From: Micromonospora mirobrigensis
GTDB taxonomy: Bacteria > Actinomycetota > Actinomycetes > Mycobacteriales > Micromonosporaceae
Length of the DNA stretch: 64,000 nucleotides
Direction of reading: 5' to 3'
Assembly (NCBI RefSeq): GCF_900091555.1
Contig: NZ_FMCX01000001.1
Coordinates: forward strand, 930,001 to 994,000
Below the pieces are notes generated by a model. The model had not been told where the DNA came from. It saw nothing but the letters and a program-made list of their open reading frames with translations, and made no database searches. Both the position numbers and the translations under genes were made by a program. Every line of letters begins with the position of its first letter. Within the stretch, counting starts at the first letter, position 1. Of this stretch, positions 37,401-48,287 are shown one piece after another.

Positions 37401-40400
37401 GCCCAGCTCGGCGATGGTCTGGTGCTGGAAGAGCTGCCGGACGGTGAGGTGCAGGCCGAGCTGCTTGGCCCGGAAGATCACCTGGAGGCTGAGGATCGAG
37501 TCGCCGCCGAGGGCGAAGAAGTTGTCGTGCACGCTCACCGGGTCGGGCGTGCCCAGCACCGACCGCCACACCTCGGCCAGCTGCTCCTCGACCGGGTTGC
37601 GCGGGGCCGCGTACTCGCCCTTGACGGTGGTGGCGTGCTCCTGCCAGGGCAGCGCGGCCAGGGCCCGCCGGTCCACCTTGCCGTTGGAGTTCAGCGGCAC
37701 GGCGTCCAGCGGCACGAAGATGCTCGGCACCATGTAGCCGGGCAGCCGCTCGCCCAGGAACGCCTGGAGCGCGTCCACGCAGACGCCGTCGGCCGACCCG
37801 ACGTAGGCGACCAGCCGCTTGACGTTCCCCTCCGACCTCACCAGCACGGCGGCGCCCTGCACCCCGGGGTGCTGGATCAGGGCGGCCTCGATCTCGCCCA
37901 GCTCGATCCGGAAACCCCGGATCTTGACCTGCTGGTCGACCCGGCCGACGAACTCGATGTTCCCGTCCGGCAGCCAGCGCACCAGGTCACCGCTGCGGTA
38001 GAGCCGACTGCCCGGCTCGCCGTACGGGTTCGCCACGAAGTACTCGGCGGTCAGCTCCGGCCGGTTGAGGTAGCCCCGGGTGACGCCGGCGCCGCCGATG
38101 TACAGCTCCCCGGGCACACCGACCGGGACCGGCTGGAGGTGCCGGTCGAGGACGTACGTCTCGACGTTGGTGATCGGCCGGCCCATGTGCAGCACGTCGA
38201 GGTGCTCGTCGATCAGGGTGCCGGTGGTGTAGATCGTGGTCTCGGTCGGGCCGTACACGTTGAAGAAGGTCCGGCCCGGCGCCCAGGTGCGGATCAGGTC
38301 CGCCGGGTACGCCTCGCCACCGACCATCAGCGTGCGCAGGTGCGGCACTCCGCCGGGCGGCAGGGTGGCCAGCGCGCCCGGGGTGAAGTTGAGGCTCTCG
38401 ATGGCCTGCTCGACCAGCGTGTCGTGCAGGTCCTGGCCGATCATGTGCACGCCCGGCTTCGGTACGACCAGCGTGCCGCCGGTGAGCAGCGGGAGCTGGA
38501 TCTCCCACACCGAGAAGTCGAAGCTGTACGACGCCACCTGGAGCACCCGCTGCGGCCGGCTCAGGCACTCGTGCTCCCGCACCCAGGGCACCACGTGGTT
38601 CAGGCAGCGGTGCGCCACCATCACGCCCTTCGGGCGCCCCGTCGAGCCGGAGGTGTAGATGATGTAGGCCAGGTTGTCCAGGGTGAGGCCGGGCGTCGCG
38701 GGCGCCTCGGTCGGTTCGGCGGCGATGGCCGACCACCCGGTGTCCAGGCAGATCGTCGGCGCGCCCGCCGCGGCCGCCCTGTCGTTCAGGTGCGACCGGG
38801 TCAGCACCAGCCGCAGGCCGGCGTCCTCGACCAGGAAGGCCAGCCGGTCCCGGGGGTTGCGCGGGTCCATCGGCACGTAGCCGCCGCCGGCCTTCAGGAT
38901 GCCCAGCAGGCCGACCAGCACCTCCACCGACCGGTCCAGGCAGAGCCCGACCAGCACGTCCGGCCCGACGCCCCGGGCCCGCAGCGCGTGCGCCAACTGG
39001 TTCGCCCGGGCGTCCAGCTCGCGGTAGCTGACCTGCTCGTCGGAGTGGACCAGCGCCACCGCGTCCGGCGTACGGGCGGCCTGCGCGGCGAACAGCTCGT
39101 GCAGGTACGCCGGCTCGCCGCCGGAGCGGGAGGCGACGTTCCAGTCGCCCAGGATCCGCGTACGCTCCGCCTCCGGGAGCATCACCAGGTCCTGGACCCG
39201 TTCGTCCGGCCGGGCCAGCGCCGACTCCAGCAGCACCTCGAACTGGTCGGCCATCCGGGCGATGGTGCGGTCCCGGAACAGGTCGGTGCTGTACTCGAAG
39301 CCCAGCCGGAGCCCCTCGGGGTCCTCCTGGACCATGAGGACGAGGTCGAAGCGGGAGACCCGCAGGCTCATCCCCTCCTCGACCAGCCGGTGCATCCACG
39401 GCTCGGCGCGCACCTGGTCCGACACGTGCTCCAGCAGGGGCAGGCTCTCGTCGGCGACCATCACCTGGAAGATCGGGTTGTAGCCGAGGTTCCGTTCCGG
39501 GCAGAGCGCCTCGACCACCCGGTCGAAGGGAATCTCCTGATGGGCCTGGGCGTCGAAGAGCTGCCGGCGGACCTGGAGCAGCACGTCGGAGAAGCGCGGG
39601 TTGCCGCGCAGGTCCACCCGCAGGGCCACCGTGTTGACCAGGAAACCGATGATCGGCTCCAACTCGGCCCGGTGCCGGTTGGCGATCGGCACGCCGATCA
39701 CCACCACGTCCTGCCCGCTGTAGCGGGAGAGCAGCACGGCCGCCCCGGCGAGCATGGTGATGTAGTTGGTCACCTGGGACTCGCCGCTGAGCCGCTTGAT
39801 CCCGTCGGTCAGCTCGGCGGGCAACTGCCGGCGCAGGAAGGAACCCCGGTAGCGCTGCACCTCGGGGCGGGGGAAGTCGGTCGGCAGGGCGAGCAGCTCG
39901 GGGGCCTCGGCCAGCTGCTCCTTCCAGTAGGCCAGGTGGAACTCCAACCACTCCTCGCGCAGCCAGTTCTGCTGCCAGACGGCGTAGTCGGCGTACTGGA
40001 CGGCCAGCTCCGGCAGCGGCCCGGGGGCGTCCTCGGTCAGCGCCTGGCAGATCCGGAGGAACTCCTGGCCGAACAGGCCGATGGAGTAGCCGTCGAAGAC
40101 CGTGTGGTGGGCGCTGAGCACCAGCACCTGCTCGGTGTCGGAGAGGCTGATCAGCACGGTCCGCAGCAGCGGGCCGGTGACCAGGTCGAACGGCTCGGCC
40201 CACCGGCGCCGGATCTCCTCCTGCGCCCGCGCCTCGCGCTCCTCGGCGGGGACCGTGGTGAGGTCGACCACCGGCACCTCGACCCGCCACCGGTCCGGTA
40301 CGACCTGCCAGACCTGGCCGTCCTCCTCCCGGAAGGTGGTCCGCAGGGTCTCGTGGCGGCGGAGCATCTCGTCCAGCCCCGCCTCGAGGACGCTGCGCGG

Positions 40401-43400
40401 GATCGCCGCCGACCAGGGGATGAGCCAGTTGACGGTGTAGAAGTTGCTGCCCGGGTTGAGCCGGTCGAGGAACCAGAGCCGCTGCTGGTCGAAGCTCGCC
40501 GGCAGCGGGGCGTCCCGGGGCACCGGCACCAGCGCCGGCAGCCGCAGTGGCTGTTGCTCGTCCTGGAGCCGCTGGAGCTCGGGGGCGAGCCGGGCGATGG
40601 TCGGCAGGTCGAAGAAGCTGTGCACCGGCAGGTCGACCGAGAAGACCTGGCGGATCCGCGCGGAGAGCTGGACCGCCAGCAGGGAGTGCCCGCCGAGGCT
40701 GAAGAAGTCGTCCCGGATCCCGATCGGGCTGCGCGAGAGCACCTGCTCGTAGATGGAGACCAGCAGCGCCTCGGTGGTGCTGCGGGTCGGCAGGTAGCCG
40801 GCGGAACCGGTGGCCGGGGCGGCGCCGGGCAGCGGCAGGGCCCGCCGGTCGAGCTTGCCGCTGGAGGTGACCGGCAGCGCGTCCAGCACCACGAAGTCGG
40901 CCGGCACCATGTAGTCCGGCAGCCGTTCCCGCAGGTACGCCTTGACCTGCGGGACGAGCAGCTCCTCGATCTCGGCCCGGAGCGGGTGGTTGGCCCAGCG
41001 CTGCCAGTCGCCGTCGTCGACGGCCCGGGGCTCGACGCGCTCCTCGGGGTCGAAGCCGACCGGCTCGACGCCCGCCCGCTCCAGCAGGACGGTGTAGCCG
41101 CCGTCGGGGCCGTGGCCGGCCCAGCTGACGGTCGCGGTGTAGCCGGCCTGCTCGGCCAGCTCCCGGACGTCCTCCGGGTCCACCCCGGCGCCGGCCGGGT
41201 CCTGCGCCCGCCACTCGTCGACGGTGTCCACGCTGGACTCGCCCTTGAGCCAGCGCAGCCCGTGAACGGCGCCGGCGACCCGGGCGTTCGGCACCTCGCG
41301 CAGCCGCAGCCGGTCGGGCCGCTCCCGCTCCAGGGTTTCCCGCAGGGCGGGCAGGGTCAGGCCGGCGGCCGTCCAGTCCTCGGTGCGGGTGACCGGTGGG
41401 TCGTCGGTGGGGAGCGGCTCGCCGACGTGCAGCACCACCTGGTAGCGGAACAGGGTCAGCTCGTTGCGGTGGTGGCCCCGCTTGGGCCGGATCTCCACCC
41501 GGCTGATCCGGCCGGTCCGCGCCGCCCAGCGGCGGAACAGGTCCGGGTCGAGGGTCAGCTCCTTCTCCTGCTGCACCCGCTGCCGCACCCGCTGCCAGAT
41601 CTGCTGGCGGGTGGTCCCGTCCACCGCCCGGCTCAGCTCGATGTCGGCGTGGAACGCCTCCAGCAGCGGCAGGCTGCGGACGTCACCGACGATGATCCGG
41701 CCGCCGGGGGCGACCCGGTCCAGCGCGCCGTCCAGCACCCGCAGCAGGTAGTTGACGTCGGGGAAGTACTGGACGACCGAGTTGACCAGCACCGTGTCGA
41801 CCGCCGCGGCGGGCAGGTCGGCGAGCTCGTCGGCGGTGCGCTGCGACAGGGTGACCGAGTCACGCAGCTGCGGCATGGTGTCCAGCCGCCGGCGTACGGA
41901 GTCCAGCACCGCGCCGGAGAAGTCGGTGCCGTGGTAGCGGCGGCAGCCCTCGGCGAGCGGGAAGAGCAGCAGGCCGGTGCCGCAGCCGATCTCCAGCAGC
42001 TCCTGCGGCCGGTACGACCGGACCAGGGCCAGGGTGTCCTGCCGCCAGGCCTCCATCTCGTCCAGCGGGATGGCCTGGCCGGTGTAGCTGCTGGTCCAGC
42101 CGGAGTAGTCGGCGCCGTCCTCGGTGGGCGCCACCTCCAGCTGGTCGAAGCTGTCGTAGACCTGCTGCCAGTGGCTCAGCCGGTCGTCGAGCAGGGCGGT
42201 CTCCTCGCCCCGCACGGCGGCCTGCGCGTTCAGCGGGTCAAGGACCAGGTAGGAGATGAGCGAGGCGCCGCCGGGCTGGTCCTGGCGGACCAGGGTGGCC
42301 GCGGTCTGCACCACCGGGTGCCGGCTCAGCACGGTGTCGATCTCGCCGAGCTCGATCCGGTAGCCCCGGATCTTGACCTGCGAGTCGGTGCGGCCGAGGA
42401 ACTCCATGTTCCCGTCGGCCCGCCACCGGGCCATGTCACCGGTGCGGTAGATCCGCAGGCCGGGTTCGTGGTCGAAGGGCGAGGCGAGGTACTTGCCGGC
42501 GGTGAGCCCGGGATCGCCGGCGTAGCCGAGGCTCAGGCAGTCGCCGGCGATGTAGAGGTCGCCGGGCACGTCGACCGGGCAGGGCTGGAGGTTGCGGTCC
42601 AGGATGTAGTAGCGGGCGTTCTGGATCGGCCTGCCGTACGGGATGCTGGTCCAGCCGGGATCGACCTGGTGGATCGGGAAGAAGTTCGACCAGACGGTCG
42701 CCTCGGTCGCGCCGCCCAGGCCCACGACCTGGACGTTCGGGAACGCCGCCTTCATGATCTCCGGCGAGTTCACCGGGATCCAGTCCCCGCTCATGAAGAT
42801 CAGCCGCAGCGAGGTGGAGACGACGGCGTCCGCCCCGGCGCCGCTCGGGGGCAGGAACGGCACGAGCTGCATCAGCGCGGCCGGCGCCGAGTCCCAGAAG
42901 GTGATCGGCTCGGTCGCCATCATCGTCAACAGCCGGGTCGGCTCCTGGATGTCCGGCCCGGACGCCAGCCGGATCGAACCACCGGCGGCGAGGATGCCGA
43001 ACACGTCGTAGACCGAGAGGTCGAAGCTGAGCGAGGTGATGAAGAGCATCCGGTCGTCGGGGCCGACCGCGAAGGTCTGGTTGACCCACTCGATCAGGTT
43101 GACCGCCGCGTGGTGGGCGACCATCACGCCCTTCGGGGTGCCGGTCGACCCCGAGGTGAAGATGATGTACGCCAGGTCCTGCGACGTCCCCCGCGGCGGC
43201 AGGTCGGCCGGCGACCGCTCGGCCAGGTCGGCCGGCCCGTGCAGCCGGTACGGGTGCGCGGGCAGCGGCTCGTCGTCCGCGCCGGCGTCGTCCAGGCAGA
43301 CCAGGTGGGCGAGCCGGGGCAGCGGGTCGGCCCGCAGCAGCGCCGGCACCAGCTCCCGCTGGGTGAGCACACAACCGATGTCCAGCGAGTCCAGGATCCA

Positions 43401-45059
43401 GTGCCAGCGCTTCACCGGGGCGCTGGCCTGGAGCGGGACGTAGATCCCGCCGGCCTTGAGGATGCCCAGCAGGGCGGGCACCATCTCGGCGGCGCGTTCC
43501 ATCAGGATCGCCACGTGGCTGCCCGGCCCGACGCCCAGCTCGACGAGGTGGTGGGCGATCCGGTTGGCCTGCCGGTTCAGCTCCGCGTAGGTCCAGCTCC
43601 GGTCGCCGAAGAGCAGCGCCGTCGCGTCCGGGGTACGCCGTACCTGCTGCTCGAAGAGCTGGTGGATGAGGGTTTCCCGGGAGTACGGCCGGTCGGTGTC
43701 GTTCCACTCGCGGACGAGGCGGGTGTGCTCGACGTCGGTGAGCATCGACAGCTGCCCCAGCCGGGCGTCGGGCAGGCGTACCAGGTCGGCGTGGAGCCGG
43801 TCCAGGTGCGCCAGCATCGCCTCGACCGTCGCGCCGCCGAACCGCGCGGTGTCGAAGTGGACGGTGATCGTCACCTGGTTGCCCGGGGCGACCACCACCC
43901 GCAACGGATAGGGCGCCCGGGTCTCCTCGCGCACCCGGGTCATGGTCAGCGCGCCGCCCGGAGCCGGCTCGGCCTCGTCGACGGAGAGGACCGTCTCGAA
44001 CAGCGGGTTGCCCGAGCCGACCCGGCTCCACTGCTGGATCGACAGCAGCGGGGTGTGCTCGTGGCGGTGCAACTCGGCGTACCGGTCCTGGAGCCCGCGC
44101 ATCCACTCCGCCCACGGCGACGCGCCGGGCACCCGTACCCGCAGCGGCAGCGTGTTGATGAGCAGGCCCACCATCCGCTCGACCCCGGGCAGGTCCCCGG
44201 AGCGCCCCGGCACGGTGACGCCGACGACCACGTCGTCGGTGCCGGCGTACCGGCTCAGCAGCAGGGCCCAGCAGCCGCGGGCCACCGTGGCGAGCGACAG
44301 GCCGTACCGCTCGGCGACCTGCCGCAGCCGGTCGGTCCGCTCCTCGTCGAGGAGCAGGACGCGCTGGTCGTAACCACTGTCCGCGGCCTGGTCGGCGGGG
44401 GCGCCGGCCTTTCGCTCCACCGGCAGCGGCACGGCCGCGGCGACCTCCGCCAGCTCGGCGGACCAGAACCGCTCGGCCTCGGCCAGGTCGAGGCCGTCCA
44501 GCCGGCGTACGTGTTCCTCGAAGGGCGTCGGCTCGGGCAGCCGGGCCGGGTCGCCGCCGGTCAGCTGCGCGTAGTACGCCTCGACCTCGCGCAGCACGAT
44601 CGCCTGGCTCGGCTCGTCCAGGACGATGTAGTGCAGGCTCCAGAGGACCTGGTAGAGGTTCTCGTCCAGCCGGGCGACGTGCAGCCGCCACAGTGGGGCG
44701 TCGGTGAGGTCGAAGCCGTCGGCGAGGTCCTGCCGGCGGTGCGCCGCCAGCCGGTCCCGCTGTTCCTCGGCGGTCAGCCCGCGCCAGTCGGCGAGGACGA
44801 GGGGGACGTCGACGCCCGGTCGGACGACCTGCGACGGGCGCCGGCCGCGCAGGTCGCGGAAGCCGGTCCGGAGCGCGCTGTGCCGGTCGGCGACGAGCCG
44901 CCAGCTCTCGCGGAAGGCATCGACCCGCAGCTCGTGCTCGATGCGCAGTTCCACCTGCACGTGGAACAGCCCGGGCTTCCCCCCGAAATCGCTTCCGAAC
45001 ATGACGCCCTGTTGCGTGGGGGTCATCGGGTAACACGCTTCGACGATTTCCTCACCCAT
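34395..45059 (-). CDS. NRPS-A: C*-A-MT-T-C-A-T-E-C, first two modules
   Basis: A 3554-residue NRPS and the first gene of the operon. Approximate layout: C1 10-430, with the catalytic motif degraded to LHYIVLDEPS at 142-151; A1 468-960; N-methyltransferase-type domain 970-1290 inserted before the A-domain end (LLEIGCGTG near 1021, VNSVVQYFPDVNYLL, VGDVRSLPLLEAFHA); rest of A1; T near 1456 (LGGHSLLA); C2 with HHTVFDGYS near 1651; A2 1900-2400; T near 2518 (LGGDSILSLQ); E with HHLVVDVVSW near 2710; C3 with HHAILDGWS near 3181; then an acidic tail with repeated DLAD units. Hand-read codes: A1 DLYDFSLVWK (Cys-like shape but Asp at 278), A2 DFWNMGVIYK (Thr-like). It hands a D-configured dipeptide to NRPS-B. 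Confidence 0.95.
34495..34560 (-). repeat. Tandem DLAD codon repeat at the NRPS-A C-terminus
   Basis: Short degenerate tandem units encoding PDLADLDLADLDVADLDLAD shortly before the stop of NRPS-A, followed by LVAEIQQLSSADLLAEINN. It is an acidic linker plus helix at the end of a protein whose last C domain must meet the first A domain of NRPS-B, so it is probably a docking element. Confidence 0.6.
37933..38072. repeat. 140-bp perfect direct repeat, copy in A2 of NRPS-A
   Basis: Partner of 28545-28684. It lies at the same place in the A2 domain, with the same reading frame and strand. Confidence 0.85.
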
Positions 45060-45535
45060 TGCGAATCAGATGCCCTTTGCTGCCGAGTTTCTACCTGGAA
45101 TCACAGGTACAGACCAGTGAGTCATCACGCTCGAGCCGCAGGAGTGCCGCCGCCCCGAACGCATTCCGGGCGGTGCACAGACTTCTTCCGTATTGAATTC
45201 CGCAGCCTTCTCCCCAGGACGCAGCTGGTGCTACATCACGGAATCAGGTTCACGTCGGCGCCACCGGCAGTTCACCCGCGCCGCAGTCCGACGTTTTCGC
45301 ATTGACGCCCATACCGCGTCGACCGGCGGTGGCGACAGCCGGTCGTCCTGCGAGATGAGTCACGTCCTGCGCCATGACGGCAACTCTATGGCGCTACCTG
45401 GGAGAAGCGGCACGGCTCCTGTGGCCATACCCGATCGGCGCGCGGGTGCCCAGGTGGTCGGCGCGGGGGTATCCACATGGCTACACCCGTTGGCCGTCCT
45501 CGATGCGTAATGGCCGGCCGGGGGCTGTCGGCGGG
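45060..45535. other. Upstream region of the NRPS operon
   Basis: About 475 bases between the NRPS-A start and the end of the GAF-ANTAR gene. The first 200 bases are AT-richer than the surroundings and should hold the promoter of the 31-kb operon, including the 45092-45109 repeat. One plus-strand frame (45193-45510) crosses it but has no domain and no ribosome binding site. No RNA gene was seen. Confidence 0.5.
45092..45109. promoter_or_regulatory. Candidate operator upstream of the NRPS operon
   Basis: TACCTG-GAATCA-CAGGTA, a perfect 6-6-6 inverted repeat that ends 33 bases before the NRPS-A ATG. Its half-sites resemble the TACC-type heptamers bound by NarL/LuxR-type regulators, and one such regulator is encoded at the other end of the cluster. 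Near the start codon, it could also block elongation. Confidence 0.5.
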
Positions 45536-46249
45536 TCAGCGGCGACCGGGGCCGGCGGCCCGGTCGACCAGCGCCGCGGCGACGTCGCGGACCTTGCGGT
45601 TGGTGTCCTGGGAGATCCTGGACAGCAGGGCGAACGCCTCCTGCGGCGAGCAGTGCCGCTCCCCCATGATGATGCCCTTGGCCTGCTCGATCACCGCCCG
45701 ACCCCGCATCGCCTCCTGCATCTGCTCTGCCAGGGTGGCGGTGGCGCCGTACAGGTTGGCGTTGGCCAGGGCGACCGCCGCGAAGGCGGCGAAGGTCTCG
45801 GCCGTCGCGATCGCCCCGGGGTCGAAGCTGTTCGGGGCCCCGCCGTAGATGTTGAGCGCGCCCGTGACGGACTCCTGGATCGGCAGGCCGATCGAGAGCG
45901 AGCTGCCGACGCCCGAGCCGCGGGCGTGCTCGGCCCAGCCCGGCCAGCGCGACTCGGCCGCCATGTCCGGCACGCTGACCGAGTCCCCGCTCGGCGAGGC
46001 GTCCAGGCACGGTCCGAAGCCCTTGCGGTACTGCCACTCGTCCAGGTCCCGGGCGATCTCGCCGGTGGCCACGACGGTGCGGGCCGTCACGTCGCGGACC
46101 AGGGTCACCGACACCTCCCGGGCGCCGGGAACCGCGCGGCTCGCCAGCTCCGCCACCTTGCCCAGCATCTCCTCGAGGGTGACCTCGTCCAGCCGGATCC
46201 GGCCCAGCTCGGCGAAGGCGCTCTCCGCGCTCGTCGACGGCTGCGACAT
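45536..46249 (-). CDS. GAF-ANTAR RNA-binding antitermination regulator (copy 1)
   Basis: A 237-residue protein. The N-terminal GAF-type sensor runs to about 165 (LDEWQYRKGFGPCLDASPSG, SLSIGLPIQESVTGALNIYG), followed by an ANTAR domain (SRAVIEQAKGIIMGE-type sequence RGRAVIEQAKGIIMG, then HCSPQEAFALLSRISQDTNR). ANTAR domains bind paired short hairpins in nascent RNA and prevent termination. The ligand is unknown. The ATG at 46249 follows AGGGAG. It is divergent from the STAS gene and lies just upstream of, and co-oriented with, the NRPS operon, so control of that operon is possible but unproven. Confidence 0.85.
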   Translation of the reverse strand: MSQPSTSAESAFAELGRIRLDEVTLEEMLGKVAELASRAVPGAREVSVTLVRDVTARTVVATGEIARDLDEWQYRKGFGPCLDASPSGDSVSVPDMAAESRWPGWAEHARGSGVGSSLSIGLPIQESVTGALNIYGGAPNSFDPGAIATAETFAAFAAVALANANLYGATATLAEQMQEAMRGRAVIEQAKGIIMGERHCSPQEAFALLSRISQDTNRKVRDVAAALVDRAAGPGRR

Positions 46250-46353
46250 CACGGTCTCCCTGTCATCCGGCCACTGGTCCCACCATGGGCCCTACCCTGC
46301 TCCCGGATGATGACACCGGGTCCGCCACGATTTCGAGGTACAACGGCCTGTTG

Positions 46354-46367
46354 ACCCCGTACGGGGT
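46354..46367. promoter_or_regulatory. Perfect 14-base palindrome, candidate operator
   Basis: ACCCCGTACGGGGT, followed 11 bases later by the related GCGTACGGG, about 105 bases upstream of the GAF-ANTAR start and within the divergent region. The symmetry is complete and unlikely by chance. Confidence 0.5.
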
Positions 46368-46670
46368 ACGAACCGCGTACGGGAGGACCCGCCCGGTGCA
46401 CCGCCGGCTGCCAAGATCCAGATGCGTTGCACCGGATCCGGCGGTAGTATCTGCCACGGGTCAAGACATGCGCCTGCCGCGTCGATCACCGATCGACGCC
46501 GAGCCCCGACAGCCGATCCCCGTCGGAGGTGCCTTGTCACCCGCCCTGATCACCCACGCCCGACGTCGTCCGACGTCCGGAGGACACGTGCTGTCCCCGG
46601 CGTCGTCCTGCGGCGCTTCCACCACGACGGCCGCCCCGCCGACCGGGCCGGACGCCGGCACCGCCGCCGG

Positions 46671-46700
46671 TCCGTCCGCCTCCGGTCCGTCCGCCTCCGG
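46671..46700. repeat. Tandem 15-base repeat, two copies
   Basis: TCCGTCCGCCTCCGG occurs twice head to tail in the region upstream of the STAS gene. Confidence 0.6.
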
Positions 46701-46823
46701 TCGGCCCGACCCGGATCGCGACCGGTCGCCCGACTCCGACCGACGCCCCGCCCGGCCACCGACCCGACGGCGACCCCCGTCACCCGAGGCCACCGACCCG
46801 CACCGCCGGCGGGAGCAGCGCTG

Positions 46824-47324
46824 ATGCGGCTCACGCGCCTGCGCCACCGGCGATCGACCCGGCCCGCACCGGACGCCCCGGCGCCCCTCTCGCTGGCCCG
46901 GGACGCCCTGCTCACGGGCGACGGGCCGGCGATCCTGATCACGATCAGCGGTGAGATCGACATGAGCACCGCCGCGGTCCTCGTCGAGTTCATCGCCCGC
47001 CACGCCCGCGAGCGGCCCACGGAGGTGCTGCTGGACCTCTCCAGCGTCAGCTTCTTCGGCGCCGACGGCGTCCGGGCGTTGGAGGAGGCGGACCGGCTGG
47101 TGAGCGGGGCGGGCGGGAGCCTCTCCGTCCGGGCCATGTCGACGGTCGTCCGGTTCGTCCTGTCGGTGACCGGCACCCACGACCAGTTCATCCGGCAGAC
47201 CATCCGGGAGCCCACCCCGCCCACCGTCGAGGCCGGAAGCGACCGGGCCGCCGGGCCACGCAGCCGCCACACCTGGCTCGCCGGCAGCAACGGCGGGCAC
47301 CGGCGGTCACGCGGAGGCCGCTGA
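46824..47324 (+). CDS. STAS-domain anti-sigma factor antagonist
   Basis: A 166-residue protein with a STAS domain from about 30 to 130: ILITISGEIDMSTAAVLVEF, then PTEVLLDLSSVSFFGADGVR, the region of the conserved phosphorylatable residue, with Phe-Phe-Gly-Ala in place of the usual Asp-Ser-Ser/Thr-Gly. The central Ser normally phosphorylated by an anti-sigma kinase is therefore not clear. The C-terminal 35 residues are basic and disordered. Such proteins release sigma factors by partner switching. GGGAGCAG precedes ATG 46824. Neighbouring PP2C and GAF-ANTAR genes suggest a shared signalling module. Confidence 0.8.
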   Translation: MRLTRLRHRRSTRPAPDAPAPLSLARDALLTGDGPAILITISGEIDMSTAAVLVEFIARHARERPTEVLLDLSSVSFFGADGVRALEEADRLVSGAGGSLSVRAMSTVVRFVLSVTGTHDQFIRQTIREPTPPTVEAGSDRAAGPRSRHTWLAGSNGGHRRSRGGR

Positions 47325-47379
47325 CCGGCGGCAAGCCCACTCAGCAGTGCCCGGGGCAGCACCGTAAACTGACCCGGTA

Positions 47380-47404
47380 GCCGACATCCCACCGGGGTGT
47401 CGGC
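47380..47404. terminator. Hairpin after the STAS gene
   Basis: An 11-base stem with one mismatch and a three-base loop, between the STAS stop and the next GAF-ANTAR gene. It could be a terminator or, given the gene downstream, an ANTAR-type RNA target. Confidence 0.5.
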
Positions 47405-47546
47405 AATCAGCGTCAAGCAGCGGCGCCGGCCACTGGCCCGTACCTGAGGGCCGGCCCAGCGGTCCGTGACCCGCGGATCGCCCGTACGCGCTGTCCGGCT
47501 CAGCCGACACCGACCGCGCCGGTTCGCACAAGGACGTCAGACGCCC

Positions 47547-48287
47547 ATGTCGCAGGCACCTCTCGACCTCACCGAGGCATTCATCCAGTTGGGGACGATC
47601 AGGCACGGCGAGGCCGACCTGAACGACGTCCTGACCAGGATCGCCGACGTGGCCAAGCAGGCGATCCCCGGCACCCACGAGGTGTCGGTCACCCTGATCC
47701 AGGGCGCCGAGGCACACACCGCCGCCTTCACCGGCGAGCTGGCCCTGATGCTGGACCTGTGGCAGTACGAGCACGGGCGCGGCCCGTGCCTGGACGCCGC
47801 GACCACCGGCACGGCGATGATCGTGGCCGACATGGCCACGGAGAGTCGCTGGCCGGAGTGGGCGACCCGGGCGCACCGGGCCGGCGCGGCCAGCTCGCTC
47901 TCGATCGGCCTGCCGATCCAGGAGGCGTTCGTCGGCGCGCTCAACATCTACGGCGCCACCCCGCACGCCTTCGACGAGGTCACCTCGCTGGCCCAGAAGC
48001 TCGCCGGTTACGCCGCGATCGCGCTGGCCAACGCCCACCTCTACGAGAGCACCGCGACCCTCGCCCAGCAGATGCAGGTGGCGATGCAGAGCCGGGCGGT
48101 GATCGAGCAGGCCAAGGGCATCATCATGGGCCAGCGACGGTGCACCGCCGAGGAGGCGTTCGCCATCCTGGCCAAGGTCTCCCAGGACTCCAACCGCAAG
48201 CTGCGCGAGGTCGCCGAGGCCCTGGTCGACCGGGCCACCAGCGGTACGCCGGCGCAGCGCGCCGGCGACCACGAGCAGCGCGGCTAG
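47547..48287 (+). CDS. GAF-ANTAR RNA-binding antitermination regulator (copy 2)
   Basis: A 246-residue paralogue with the same order: GAF (LDLWQYEHGRGPCLDAATTG, SLSIGLPIQEAFVGALNIYG) then ANTAR (SRAVIEQAKGIIMGQRRCTA, ILAKVSQDSNRKLREVAEAL). AAGGAC lies rather far upstream of ATG 47547. The stop overlaps that of the convergent phosphatase gene by four bases, so convergent transcription could interfere. It is more divergent in the sensor than in the ANTAR part. Confidence 0.85.
   Translation: MSQAPLDLTEAFIQLGTIRHGEADLNDVLTRIADVAKQAIPGTHEVSVTLIQGAEAHTAAFTGELALMLDLWQYEHGRGPCLDAATTGTAMIVADMATESRWPEWATRAHRAGAASSLSIGLPIQEAFVGALNIYGATPHAFDEVTSLAQKLAGYAAIALANAHLYESTATLAQQMQVAMQSRAVIEQAKGIIMGQRRCTAEEAFAILAKVSQDSNRKLREVAEALVDRATSGTPAQRAGDHEQRG

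Larger units (their letters stand above)
46250..46823. other. Divergent control region between GAF-ANTAR and STAS genes
   Basis: About 575 bases. It contains the palindrome at 46354-46367, a second GTACGGG half-site downstream, and a tandem 15-base repeat at 46671-46700. A 179-codon frame (46285-46824) spans it and its TGA overlaps the STAS ATG, but its product is Pro/Arg/Ser low-complexity without a domain. Confidence 0.4.

Noticed and set aside
34605..45305. 3566-codon plus-strand frame antisense to NRPS-A
   Set aside because: It is a mirror of GC-biased third positions; the NRPS on the other strand has all core motifs.
46285..46824. 179-codon frame whose TGA overlaps the STAS ATG
   Set aside because: The overlap is suggestive, but the product is Pro/Arg/Ser-rich, partly built from a 15-base tandem repeat, and has no ribosome binding site.
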